Assembly (NCBI RefSeq): GCF_907165205.1
Contig: NC_058193.1
Location: 21,465,521 to 21,529,520 of the forward strand
Direction: 5' to 3'
Length of the DNA stretch: 64,000 nucleotides
Source of the DNA: Coccinella septempunctata
Taxonomy: Eukaryota > Arthropoda > Insecta > Coleoptera > Coccinellidae
This document shows, in pieces, positions 33,010-44,325 of the stretch. A program made the position numbers and the translations under genes. A model generated the notes under the pieces. That model worked only from the letters and a program-made list of their open reading frames with translations, was not told the origin of the DNA and did no database searches. How positions within the stretch are numbered: the first letter of the stretch is position 1; every line of letters starts with the position of its first letter.

Positions 33010-34120
33010 GGATGAGTGATACCATGGAGAGTAGAATGAAGGAGAACGATCGCCGTACTAAAAATGTGTCTCCAAAAACGGGGAACGTAGGGTAGGAGTC
33101 GCTGCGATCACTACGTTTATCGATAAGGGGTGGGGATTTAAGCGTCAATTTAAAATGAACAACCTTCATTTTATTTTGGGTTATGTGTCATCGTAGTTTT
33201 TTCTGATGATTCTTCAAATACGTTTCTTCAAATCTATAATAAATATTAATTTTCTGATTTATGTGCAATGAAATGAAATTCACATTGTAAAGGGGACTAA
33301 GTAATCAGATTTATTAATTCATGATAAATGACGAAATTAATGAAATTCAAAAGAACTGAACTGAAAAGAACACTGATAAAAAAATATGATACCTACATAA
33401 TATGTTCATCATTTTTTATTGAAAACAGGATATGTTAGTTGGTTTAATGTAATCTTCAAAATTATATACATTCGCAGTGAGGAGGAGAACATATCAAGAC
33501 AACAAAAGGTAGTTATCTCAAATTTATCACTCATTAGAGTAGATTCTGTCTCCAATACTCAGCTGAGAACCGTTATGAACCACATAATGTTATGCCAACG
33601 AAATTCTTCAAGAATATCCACTTTTATGGGTTAGATATTCTTATTCAGAAAAGTCCACTCCTTACGAGGGATGACAATTTCGATTTCGTTTATATTGAAT
33701 CCATCCTCTTTTTTGAGATCTTCATCGCAAAAGTGCTCTTGACACACAAATTGATTCCGAGTCGATTCTTGAGGTAAGGTTTTTTTCAATTTTCTCTCAA
33801 AAATGAACTCGGAAATTTATCTCTTCTCTTTTTCTTTCCGATGCCAAAACACTCTTACACTAGCGTACGCTTCAACATTTCACCATGGTCATATTCTCTT
33901 ATCAAAAATCGAAAATAATAATATTATTCTAATCATTTGTCACCAGGAAGACAGTTCACTCAGCCAACTTTAACTAGTTTAAATCAACATTTCGTCATCC
34001 CGTGATCGCCAGCGCGCCTATTGGCAAAAACATGAACTACCTTATTGGTACATATTTTAGGGGACAGAAAATCTATGGTGTCAAAGCAGCGATCGTTCTC
34101 TTTCTCTCTACTCTCCATAA
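33010..34120. mobile_element. TIR element, about 1.1 kb
   Basis: Left core ATGGAGAGTAGAATGAAGGA then GAACGATCGCCG (33024-33055); right core is its inverted form (34087-34119), about 32 bp with four or so mismatches. No transposase. The right end runs into the foldback copy at 34126, so its border is approximate. Confidence 0.5.
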
Positions 34121-34826
34121 GTGATCCTTGTGGAGCCCAAGAGGCAAATTCGGGATTTATTCGAGCGTGTCAGAGAAAAGATATATAATATTCTCTATTC
34201 TCACTTGAAACTTTCAACAGATTTTAACCTAAAGTAAAAAAACATGTCAAAAAAAACATTAAAAAATTATGGAAAATCATATTGAATACAAACCTAAAAT
34301 AAAATCGGTTTTAAAGGCCAGAAACCCAAGTGGAATAAGATTAGCAATATGACAATATTCTCATTAACTTATTTTGAACAATTATTATGAAAAATAAAAC
34401 TTAAAACTAGAATGATAGTCTACTAGGAATTAATAACTATAAAATAAAAGTATTGTGTTACTTTTACATCTCCATAAGTGATCCTTGTGGAGCCCAAGAG
34501 GCAAATTCGGGATTTATTCGAGCGTGTCAGAGAGAAGATTTATAATATTCTCTATTCTCACTTGAAACTTTTAACAGATTTTAACCTAAAGTAAAAAAAT
34601 ATGTCAAAAAAACCATTAAAAAATTATGGAAAATCATATTGAATACAAACCTAAAATAAAATCGGTTTTAAAGGTCAGAAACCCAAGTGGAATCAGATTA
34701 GCAATATGACAATATTCTCAATAACTTATTTTGAACAATTATTATGAAAAATAAAACTTAAAACTAGAATCATAGTCTACTAGGAATTAATAACTATAAA
34801 ATAAAAGTATTGTATTACTTTTACAT
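34113..34826. repeat. 357-bp tandem duplication at the element end
   Basis: 34113-34469 and 34470-34826 are nearly identical, each starting CTCCATAAGTGATCC and including the terminal repeat of the foldback element. Only a few substitutions separate them, so the duplication is young. A CTCC again follows at 34827. Confidence 0.9.
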
Positions 34827-36033
34827 CTCCAGATACCTTGGACCATGTAAAGAATCTCTACCAAAAATAAGACCTGTATATAGCGGGAACTGTCTATGAC
34901 AGCTTATCAGAATCGTAAATAAAAACGATGATTGTACATACATACTAGATCGTGTCAGATTAAGATATAAGTGGTTAATTACATGATGAAAAGTATATAT
35001 TCTCTTGACAATTTAAGCTCGACGAAAATGTGTGAGAAGGCGTCAAACTTGCAGAAAAAAACGTCATGTGTACATTCAAGAGCACGGTGTCCTTTTTTCT
35101 TATTTTGATTCAAAAATGACGGAAAAAATATGATACAATCTGACAGTTTCAGCAAGCCGAATTGGCCATAAAGGTCAAAAAAAGCAGTTTTTTTGAATTA
35201 TCTCCTCTCCTGGGCTTCACATTGTTTTCGCATTGATTATAAAGGTTGTAGACCATAACATTCTCTACAAATTTTGTCCGAAGCAATTTTTTTACGTTTG
35301 AACGTTTTTGAGATATATGGCGATGAATGTACATTAGACTGGGTTTCTACATTGACCTTGGCCTTTCGCATGTGTGGCTAAGCTCCTCGCCCTCATCGCC
35401 CCCTAAGAGAACGGTTACGAGTATGTAAAATTGCTTCAGAAAATAATTGTATAGAATTTTATTATTTACAACTTCCATAATGAAAACAGAAGTGATACAG
35501 AAAGGGAGATATTTAAAAAAAATGCTTTCTTATCATCTTCAAACTGTCGTATTAAAAAACCCCCCCTTGAAAAGTGTCAGATTAATGAAAATCGGATACG
35601 CTCGAGTATGTACAAGTAACGGTTTTTTTTTTATTTTCGATGGACCGCTGTGACCTTTTGTCAGGTCCGAATTGTCAGTCTCTTGAAAAATAGTTTCCTT
35701 TGGATCCAATTAACATATCCTCTAAAAATCTGACACTCGCGAAATTTTTTTTTTTACCATTTCCAACTCTTCCGTACGGCCAGCCCCACCACACAAACTA
35801 TCAGATTAACATAAATTTATTATCAGAGACACGAAAGGCATCTTCTGACACGCTTGAGTATGTACACCTGACAATTTCTTTTTCATCTTTGAAAACCTGC
35901 AGACGCTTTCCCCACCACTGAAAGTGCATACATCATGGAAACTTTTTTCTTTCCACCATCTAATCTTCAAAATCCACTAGGTCCCCACGACGATCGAGTA
36001 AATCTGGATTTAGCATCGTCGGCTTCCCAACTA
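34126..36033. mobile_element. Foldback DNA transposon, copy 2, inverted relative to copy 1
   Basis: Reads as the reverse complement of 4357-5849: left end TTGTGGAGCCCAAGAGG, ATTCGGGATTTATTCGAGCG; right end GATCGAGTAAATCTGGATTT then GGCTTCCCAACTA. The iterated motif recurs (GGATACGCTCGAGTATGTAC near 35595; GACACGCTTGAGTATGTACA near 35850). It is longer than copy 1 because the left end carries a 357-bp tandem duplication and about 300 bp of internal sequence absent from copy 1. Non-coding. Confidence 0.7.
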
Positions 36034-36735
36034 TGATAGGGAGATTGCTACATTTTTGCTGACTCAAAGTTGTATTGCTCTTAGTAGGGGATGATGTTGT
36101 GGTCTATGCGGAATAACCTTGTCCTACTTATTAGAGGTAAGCTGATTAGTGTTAGTGAAGCCCACGAGAGTTTCGTTTTCGAGTGTCTCGTCTCATTTTC
36201 GAGACGAAAGAAGAAGAAGAAGATTCTGATAAATTTTTTCTCACCCTGTGTCTAGTTTTCTTCCTTCGGTCATGATTGCCAGATAATGCATATCTTACAC
36301 AAATTGAACAAGGTAAACTTCAAGCTCGAGGATAACGTTTTTTTGTCTTGTACAAAAACACGAAGAAAGTGTGACACCTATTCAGAAGTATCAACGCACT
36401 ACAGACTTACATCATTCATCATATTTCTTATAGAAGTTGAGAATAACTGTCTATATTAACATGTGAGAACAGGAAAAACAAAACCAAGAGACAAAATTAG
36501 AAATGTGTTTAATATTTCTCCTTTCTCCATTGAGACATTTTTACAGTTTGTTGTAAATAGCGACTAAAATGATCTATCAAACGAATGCTCATAAAGCAGC
36601 GCTGGAACTATATCAATCCAATGAGGAAATACAAAATTTGAACTATTTGAAAAATTTTTGAAGAATTTTGAAAAACTGGTGCTTTAAATTTATATACAAA
36701 TTATATACTTCATTCCAAGCCAACTGATCGATAGG
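36034..36735. other. Unassigned spacer downstream of Ly6-like gene A
   Basis: About 700 bp, AT-rich. It should contain the 3' UTR of the minus-strand gene. A short (GAA)n run lies near 36210-36220. Confidence 0.4.
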
Positions 36736-37067
36736 CTACAATTTGATTCCTAAAGGGTCTTCGACTTCGAATTCTCCTATCGGATCATCGTTACATAAAA
36801 ATGTGTTGCAAAGTGTGGTAGGTCCAATATACTCCTCCAGCAAGCTATGTCCGATAGAGGTGAAATTGATGTGATCTTCAGTTTTGTTAAACATAGTACA
36901 ACCTCTCCTGTAGTTGTACTTTCCACCATAACCATCATTGAATGGATTGTAGAAAACCATCGAGTAGCAGGAAGAAGCCGTTTCGAAGCAGAAGGTTTTC
37001 TCGAGGTCTTTCCCAGAAGCACAGTTACCTCCATAGATTTGTTCACAATCGAAGCATTCGAGGATTT
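36736..37067 (-). CDS. Ly6/three-finger-like secreted protein A (domain exon)
   Basis: The last exon of a minus-strand gene, from an acceptor (TTTTCAG) before 37067 to TAG at 36736. It encodes about 110 residues, starting ILECFDCEQIYGGNC and continuing FETASSCYSMVFYNPFNDGY, YNYRRGC, ending in a C-x4-CN motif (LCNTFLCN) and EVEDPLGIKL. Eight cysteines with the terminal CN fit the Ly6/uPAR three-finger fold. The exon lacks a C-terminal hydrophobic GPI signal, so a secreted protein is likely. The first codon is split (phase 1), as in gene B. The upstream signal-peptide exon was not found. Function unknown; insect relatives act in septate junctions, ion-channel control or defence. Confidence 0.7.
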
Positions 37068-39315
37068 CTGAAAACTATCCCAAGTTATTCAATAAAATTT
37101 GGTTGAGCGATGCAGGTTTCAATCATAAGATAGGGTTCCTATTTTTAAAGAATCTTCTATACAATATATTAGTTTGCCACATAATTTCATGATTGATAAA
37201 GAACATCTGAAATCAAATTCAAAACCGTACCTCTTTAATCTTTAGTTTCACAAACCCAACCCCTATTTTGAATAGGGATGATGGGCTGAGTTTTTATTCT
37301 GAGTTCGGTATATTTAATTTTTTATAATGTAATTCCATTTGTTTTCGAAATGTTCACATTCAAATCTTTGATAACGTTTGTTTTGCCTTCAACCATGCTT
37401 ATGTGAATTTATCGAATTTTCATCATTTATCCTGAAATATTGATGATACATCTAAGAATACGGTTCCCGCAGTGGTTATCTTTTAAAAAGTTCCGTCAAT
37501 GAATGAACTATTTGCACCTTAATTGTTAATGAAACAACCAAACAATTGAGTTTAATACTCAATATTTGAATGAGCAATTCCGTACAAAATTTAAATTTGA
37601 ATATCTGAAAAACGAAGTGAATGAATGAGAAAAAATTCAATATGCAGAAAAGAGAATAGAAAAGCCTTTCAAATAAGGTATCACTTACCCCATCTTTCCT
37701 ATTCAAAATATAGGGGTTGGGGTTGTAACACTAAGGGTGTTGTTGAGGTTGTCCCTCTGGAATAAAAAATCGACTTGTCCGAGCGTTTTTATATAATTTG
37801 GTTCTGTCCGTCTACAGAGCGTCTGTTTCATTTTTAATGGCCCACTCTGTATTTATTTTCCATATAGAAACAACCTATTATCTCAGTTGCACCATACATA
37901 ATCATAAAATAGCGGTGTTCAGTTTCAAGGTGTCTCTAGGTTCATCGGAATAGATCATATACAGAATGGGTTTTTGAAAATTTGCAATTGGCATATTTCC
38001 GTCATAAGAGGAACGAAGAATTATTTAAAGATGAAAAACATAGATAACGCCTGTCTGAATCGAACTAGCCAAGTTATCATTCTTGGACTGCGACAGAAAC
38101 CACGTCCTATGGAAGAAGAGTATTTGACCTTGTTGAGGCCAATTCGAAATACATTTAGTCTTACTTATTTTTTCTGCTCTCTATAAATTTGTTAATGAAA
38201 TATTGAAACTGGGTGGTGTTTACACTCTAAATCTGCCCTACTCTTGAAGGCGTGATCCATTCATGATTTAAACCTATTTTTTTTTTTTTTTTGAGGGGGG
38301 ACCCTGGAATAAGACTTTTTCATTGCCTTAATCGATAGCACTCCGGACAAAGAACATGTGAATCGAATATTGCAGAAATATGGTTCATAAGTTATGATTG
38401 ATTAAGGAAATGGAAAAGTTAGTAAATCACATCGTATCTTGGTTACAAAGAACGTCAGACCCATAAAATATAAGTTATTTAGGAGCACTTTGGTGTCCAC
38501 CATCTACCCTGAATGTTTTAATTATGAGTTTCAAGATTACTCCTTAGAGGCGTCTGACGACAACATTCGTTTATATAACATGTTCCACAGGTGAGGCATA
38601 ACAATGATTCATTTACTTGTATTTTGAGACAATCATACATGCAAATAGGAAAAATTTTTAAATTATGATGAAAAATTACATCCAGGGTGTTTTCCGTGGG
38701 TTTGAATTTGAATAAAGCCTCAATGAGTCTGATCCTGATTTTTGTCAAATTTTGATATTCTGTTTCATTGAAACTAACAAACTGAATATGAATTTTCAGT
38801 CGAATTGATCGAAAACATAACGAAACGAAAATTCGAGAAATTTTAGAAAATCCCTGTATATCGGAAACGAAGTAGCTAAGACACACATATGAGCTGTTTC
38901 TGAACTCAGCTCAATGTTCTCTATTCTCGGTTTTCGTTTGTCCGTTTACTCGAGAAACAACCTGTATACCTAACATATTTCTCCTAACATTTGAATTTTT
39001 CGAACCTGAACTAAAGGCTTTAAATTATTAAAAACGTCCATCCATCACTTTGGAATTGCACGGTTTTCCTGTCAAATGAAAAGTTGTTCACCAAAAAATT
39101 ATCGAAATGAAATATTGGATTTTCTACGAAGTGGTTGTGATAATGAGGTAATGCAAAAATAACCCAATAGATTTCTGATTTGTTCAGAATTCAAGATTGT
39201 AAGAGGTAAGAGATGAGAAGAAAGTAAAAAAGGTTTTTATTAGAACTACATAATGATCCAAGAAACAGGTAAGAGTGATGCAGAGAAAAAGTAAAGAGTA
39301 AAGAAAATAGCTCTT
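37068..39315. other. Region between the two Ly6-like genes
   Basis: About 2.2 kb. It should include the 5' exon(s) of gene A, which I could not identify, and the repeat at 37940-38520. A 122-codon minus-strand frame at 38518-38886 shows no domain. Confidence 0.4.
37940..38520. repeat. Dispersed repeat shared with about 55180-55580
   Basis: Blocks such as GACAAAGAACAT.(C)GAATC, GGTTCATAAGTTAT.ATT and AGACCCA.(C)AAATATA recur in the same order and orientation near 55385-55560. The ends are not defined. Confidence 0.55.
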
Positions 39316-39659
39316 TCAAACAAAGTTCCCATCTATCTTGACTCCCAGAGGGTCATCAATCTGTAGCGCATTCATTCCCATGGAGTTGCAGTTCGGCGAA
39401 TCACAAATTTTCATAGTACCTAGAAAATCCTCGACACCACTTCTGAACAGTGTTGCACTTGCCAAGCATTTCTCAGAGTCGCAGGGCGTGCAGCCTCTCT
39501 CATACTTGAATTTACCACCATGCCCATTGTTGAACGGATCATAGTAGGATTTATAGAAGCAAGTTTTGTCGTTGCTGTGACAGCTAGAGCTGTTCAAGTT
39601 ATATCCTCTACCACAACTACCAAAATAAATTTCTTCGCAGTGATAACACACAAGTAGTT
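39316..39659 (-). CDS. Ly6/three-finger-like secreted protein B (domain exon)
   Basis: Paralogue of the 36.7-kb gene in the same orientation. The exon runs from an acceptor (TTTTTTCAG) before 39659 to TGA at 39316, about 113 residues: LLVCYHCEEIYFGSC, KSYYDPFNNGHGGKF, YERGCTPCDSEKC, ICDSPNCN, then DDPLGVKI. Ten cysteines are present: the eight of protein A plus two in CTPCDSEKC, suggesting one extra disulfide. The intron phase at the acceptor is identical to gene A (AA completes a split codon). The open frame continues upstream through the intron to 39735 but is not expected to be coding there. Role unknown. Confidence 0.72.
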
Positions 39660-39794
39660 CTGAAAAAATTAGATATTTTGGGTCCTTTTCAATCGAAATA
39701 AATTTGATTTTTGATCTTCTTATGCCTGCTTGCAACGACTTATGTACGGCAGGCGTAATGAAAGGCTAACTCATATCCCTAATTTCTATAGCAC

Positions 39795-39837
39795 TAACCA
39801 GAGCAAAAAGCAATGTAAAGAATACCTCTTTTTTCCT
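39795..39837 (-). other. Possible signal-peptide exon of Ly6-like gene B
   Basis: The minus strand reads KKEVFFTLLFALV, a hydrophobic stretch fitting the core of a signal peptide, followed at 39794 by GTGCTA in the phase needed by the exon at 39659. The codon before it is AGG, where ATG would be expected; no upstream in-frame ATG is near. It may be a mutated start, a different splice, or chance. Confidence 0.3.
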
Positions 39838-40028
39838 TTTTTCTGGTTTTGCAATGGGGCTGTGATATTAAAGATGGTACCTATATACTGAACTGAAGTA
39901 AAAAAAAATCAAGGAAAAAAAATGTTCTTTTTCTGTATAATTAATGAGAAAGACAAAGGAGTAGTTCCCTGCAAACCATCATCTTTATTTTTTTTCGGGA
40001 AATGTCGTATAACACGAAAACTGCTTGA
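39838..40028. other. Unassigned spacer
   Basis: Short AT-rich stretch upstream of Ly6-like gene B; probably contains its promoter. Nothing specific seen. Confidence 0.3.
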
Positions 40029-40145
40029 GGTACGAGGATGTTTTGATATCTAGTTAGCCTAGACCAGTTGCATGCATAAAAAAATATTAAAATATTGCGT
40101 TACCATAGCAACGAATAATAACTCAGTTGAAAAATATTCGAGCAG
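40029..40145. mobile_element. Solo left-end fragment of the mariner at 40370
   Basis: TACGAGGATGTTTTGATATC then TAGTTAGCCTAGACCAGTTG, GCATGCATAAA and AATATTGCGTTACCATAGCA match the left end of the mariner 340 bp further right. Only about 110 bp remain. Confidence 0.6.
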
Positions 40146-40520
40146 AAAACTAACAATAGTGTTCACTTCATGCTTGCTCTCTATATTCCACTGCCTGCCC
40201 ATGTCGGGGTTTCTGAACTGAATGGTATTAACTAAATTCCCTAGAATTTTGGGTAGTATTCCAACCTGTATTCTTTATCCCACTCTTCACTTTTACACAG
40301 AATCCTAATAAAGTTCTTATCAATGCTTAATTTTTTAATCGTTACATGACTAGGTAGGTTCGCTAATTACGAGGATATCTTGTTAGCCTAGACCAGTTCC
40401 ATGCATAAAAAAAAAATATTGCGTTACCAAAGCAACGACCAATACCTCATTAGAAGTGTCAGTGTGAAGTTTGAGGTCAAAAAAGTAAACCAGAGTTACG
40501 CAATCAATTAAAAGATAGAG

Positions 40521-42972
40521 ATGTCCACCGAAATTGTGAAAATCGAAAAATTGGAGTATCGAGACTTCATCAAGTACCTGCATTTAAAAGGGCCAAGAGG
40601 TAAGCAGATTTACGAAGATATGCTTAATAAACTTGGTGATCAATGTCCTCGTATGCGACTGTGAAAAATTGAATTGCAAGCTGCAAAAGAGGTAAATTTT
40701 CCATAGAAGATAATGACCGATCAAGAAATCCAATATCTGTGTCATTGCCCGAAAATATCGATGCAGTTGATGACATGATTTTATCAGACCGTCGCCGTCG
40801 AGTTGAGCTAAAACGGATATCTGAAACATTGAATATTTCATACGAACGCGATCATCATATAGTTCAATTTGTACATGAGAAAAATTGCTGCAAAATGGAT
40901 CCCCAAATGTTTGAATGTTGACCAAAAGCGTGCAAGGGTAGAAGCATCGCGTGCGATCTATGCTCAATTTGAAAACGATGTAGACTTCTTAAACTGAATT
41001 GTTACCATGGATCAGACTCGGGTACATTTCAACGATACAGAAACAAAGCAACAATCGATGGAATGGCAACACTCTGGTTCTCCAAGACCTAAGAAGTTTT
41101 GTGTCCAAAACTGTGCTGGAAAAGTTCTTGTTTCAGTTTTTTGGGATTGCCATGGAGTAATCATGATTGATTTTTTGGATAAGCGTAGAACAATAACCGA
41201 GGATTACTATTCGACACCACTGACCACACTACGGGAAAAATTAAAAAGAAAAGACGCGGAAAGCTATCCAAAAGTGTTTTGTTTTTTGCAAGACAACGCC
41301 CCTGCACACAAATCTCATGATTTAGGGTTTGAATTAGGGGAGACTAGGGAGCATTGATACATGGGGAGGCTTGATACAGGCTTATATCCGCGATCTGTAG
41401 CCGTTTTCAAAAGTATTATACTAGTGAACACTATTCTTTGGCAGAGGGCATTGCGTGACGTTAATATGTAAGGGTAACAGTAGTTTGTTTGTGAAATATT
41501 CAACGAAGAGTGTTTCGAGGTGAGAAATTGTAAGTTTTTACTCGAGTTACCTAAGGGTTTTATGATCATGCATTAATTCTTCGGCATAACCAAACATTTC
41601 ACTGGGAAATATGCATAAAACTACTCAATTTACAGTTTTATTCGCTTTTCAAAATATATGGGTATAAGATGAAAACATAAATCACTTTAAAAATTGCTTT
41701 CAGGGAGGTTTGAGACATTTGTCGTGGGGAGGCCTGATACATGTATAATCTTCAAAAAATATTCCGTAGCTAGTTGGATAGGCCTACATGAAGGCGTCTT
41801 CACCATCCAACATATCAAAGGGATTTTTAAAAACCGTACAATCCCCATGTATTTAACGAAGCCGACTTTTCTTGTGTGGAAGTGACTAACTGACAATTTC
41901 CTGATTTTTCTACACCTACAGGACCAAAGCAAGCCAGTATCATTGCTGACCTACCTACTGAGCTGAATAATCCTCTCGATTACTCTCCCAGTACATCGTA
42001 TCAATCCTCCCATATGTGGGGAGGCTTGAGACAGTTTGCATGTTTTTGTGTTCAACGTTCTGTACAGAATAGGATGTTTATGTTTTGCGACTTCTATATT
42101 TATTTTGTTGAACGATTAATTGAAGAATTATATAATATAAGAAAAGTCCTGCTTCTTCATATAATTCCGTTTCCAGAATAAAAATTCCAAAAAACGTATC
42201 AACCCTCCCCAGTCTCCCCTATATGTTACGGCTAAAGATAGTTGTGAACATAAACTTAAGTGTAACCACAGCCTATCGACTACAAATGTAGAAGCTAATA
42301 GAAAAGAAGAAAAAAATGTATAATCTTCAAAAAATATTCCGTAGCTAGTTGGATAGGCCTACATGAAGGCGTCTTCACCATCCAACATATCAAAGGGATT
42401 TTTAAAAACCGTACAATCCCCATATATTTAACGAGGCCGACTTTTCTTGTGTGGAAGTGACTAACTGACAATTTCCTGATTTTTCTACACCTATAGGACC
42501 AAAGCAAGCCAGTATCATTGCTGACCTACCTACTGAGCTGAATAATCCTCTCGATTACTCTCCCAGTACATCGTGTTCAACGTTCTGTACAGAATAAGAT
42601 GTTTATGTTTTGCGACTTCTATATTTATTTTGTTGAACGATTGATTGAAGAATTATATAATATAAGAAAAGTCCTGCTTCTTCATATAATTCAGTTTCCA
42701 GAATAAAAATTCCAAAAAACGTATCAACCCTCCCCAGTCTCCCCTACTAGAACATCCCCCTTATTCAGCAGATTTGGCTTCATCCTATTATCACCTCTTT
42801 CCTCAACTGAAAAAAGTTTAAAAGGTCGTAAATTTTCTTCGTACGTAGAGGTAATAAAAGCTGTGGAGGTCTGGTTTACAGAGCAAGAAGAAACATTTTT
42901 TTTAAAGGTCAAGAGACGTTGCAGGTTCGCTGTAATAAATGTATCCAATTAAGGGGGGAATATGTTGAGTAA
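40521..42972 (+). pseudogene. Mariner transposase, disrupted
   Basis: Starts MSTEIVKIEKLEYRDFIKYL with the HTH region (GKQIYEDMLNKLGD; LPENIDAVDDMILSDRRRR). Later parts: DQTRVHFNDTETKQQSMEW (the first catalytic region, reading DQT where DET is usual), KVLVSVFWDCHGVIMIDFLD, FLQDNAPAHKSH (second catalytic Asp), and beyond the insertion a tyrosine-rich YYHLFPQL and EVWFTEQEETFFL; C-terminus Q-V-R-C-N-K-C-I-Q-L. The motif set fits DD34D mariners. Early stops (about 40663 and 40920), frameshifts, a small deletion after KSH and the 1.4-kb insertion at 41337 make it non-functional. Confidence 0.8.
41337..42744. mobile_element. TA-duplicating composite TIR element inside mariner
   Basis: The ends are inverted repeats GGGGAGACTAGGGAG...TTGATAC and the complement GTATCAACCCTCCCCAGTCT-CCCC. 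TA stands at both sides (41335-41336, 42745-42746) and removing the insert restores the mariner reading GFELLEHPP. Inside, 41751-42220 and 42316-42744 are nearly identical, and the first ends with its own complete right TIR followed by TA at 42221. So a complete 884-bp element (41337-42220) is followed by about 95 bp of spacer and a second right half. The motif GGGGAGGCTTGATACA recurs internally (41359, 41724, 42016). Family not recognised. Confidence 0.75.
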
Positions 42973-43040
42973 TAAATTATTTTGACATTGAAATTTTGTT
43001 TGGTTTTATATAAGGCTAAGAATTTTTCAGAATAACCTCG

Positions 43041-44325
43041 TAACAATAGGGAATGCTGCACAGAATGAACGTTGAACTTGAAAACAAACATTTGAAATCT
43101 CAGAATATACAGGGTGTCCCATAGGAAATAAACGAGGTGACATTAATATTCCCTGTATAACCAAAAATCGTAAAGAAATTAAATGAAAATATTTAAACTT
43201 CTGAATGGCACTCTCAGTGGGACATCTTCTATAACTTTCGAATTTAGATGGACTTTTGATTTCAGATAGGTATAGTAGTTTTTACGGGAAAATTCGCGAA
43301 TGAATTCCAGTTTTTTCATAATGAAATTTAGTTCCACGTACCTTTTCCACTGTTCGTTACCCGTGTCCAACATCCCTGAAAGAGAACGCAACCCAGAAGT
43401 GTAATTACAATATTCCACACAATTGCCAATTCCATACTGTTTCGTTCAAACCATGCGACCCAAATGAATTAGCAACAATATCCGTGTAATAATAATACAG
43501 ACCGGTCCACAATTCACGGTGTCAGATGGAAAAGCATCGCGCATACCCAAATAGATAAATATATACCTTGAATTAAAATCGAAATCACATAGTGTGTAAT
43601 TTGCAATTAATGATTTCCTCTTCAATTTCATGAATTTTATCATATGTTGCGGAACATTCAAATTACAGCAAATTCGAATGTTATTGGATTGGATTTGGAG
43701 TTGATCGACGGACCATTTTGTAACGGATATTGGAAAAAACATTGCCTGGTTAGTTTTCGGTGAAGTGGAATACAGCGGTACAACCGAATTTTGGGACAGT
43801 AGAAAATTTTATCGTTCAGCAGTAGGGAGAATTTTAAGGGTGAAATTATGATAATTGCCTAAAAATGTACATGACTTATTATTTATATTTCTACATAAGA
43901 TATATGTTATTCTCAAGTTATAATTTAAATTCTACTTTCAGCTTTGAAAAATAAACGAACCGTTTTGAAACGTCGGCGTTGTTCCATGAACAATAAGATA
44001 GATAGATCCGAAAATTCCAATATTTTAATGCATTTATTTGAGAAATTTTTCTACAACATCTATACGGACTATTTCTTAAGAGGGTACTTGGAAAACAAAG
44101 TATGGAAACCATTGAGTAACTGTTGAGTAGGCAAAAGACCTTTTTCCGCATAAGTTATTAAATTGCTCAAAACGAGTTTCAGTTCCGTTTAGATTGCATT
44201 TAAAAATACTTATCGTTCTCTCCGAGCATATTTACAAAAAAAATTGTGCCTCATTTGCTGAATTTATTCCAAGTTAGAGACTTGCACTCCATCATTCTTG
44301 TTGATGGCCACCCGCCATCATACAG
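43041..44325. other. Unassigned region
   Basis: About 1.3 kb. TATACAGGGTGTCCC near 43107 and CCCTGTATA near 43151 are inverted and may be a minimal relic of an ACAGGGTGT-type repeat. No gene recognised. Confidence 0.35.

Larger units (their letters stand above)
40370..43040 (+). mobile_element. Mariner element, interrupted by a later insertion
   Basis: TIRs begin CGAGGATATC at the left and CGAGGTTATTC (complement) at the right, with TTAGCCT further in, and TA flanks both sides (40368-40369, 43041-43042). Without the 41337-42744 insertion and its 2-bp target duplication it is about 1.26 kb, normal for mariner. The encoded transposase is broken. Confidence 0.75.

Noticed and set aside
34113..34826. 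Satellite or CRISPR array
   Set aside because: Only two units of 357 bp, no spacers; it is a tandem duplication of a transposon end.
38518..38886. 122-codon minus-strand frame between the Ly6-like genes
   Set aside because: It has no signal peptide or domain and begins at the edge of a dispersed repeat.
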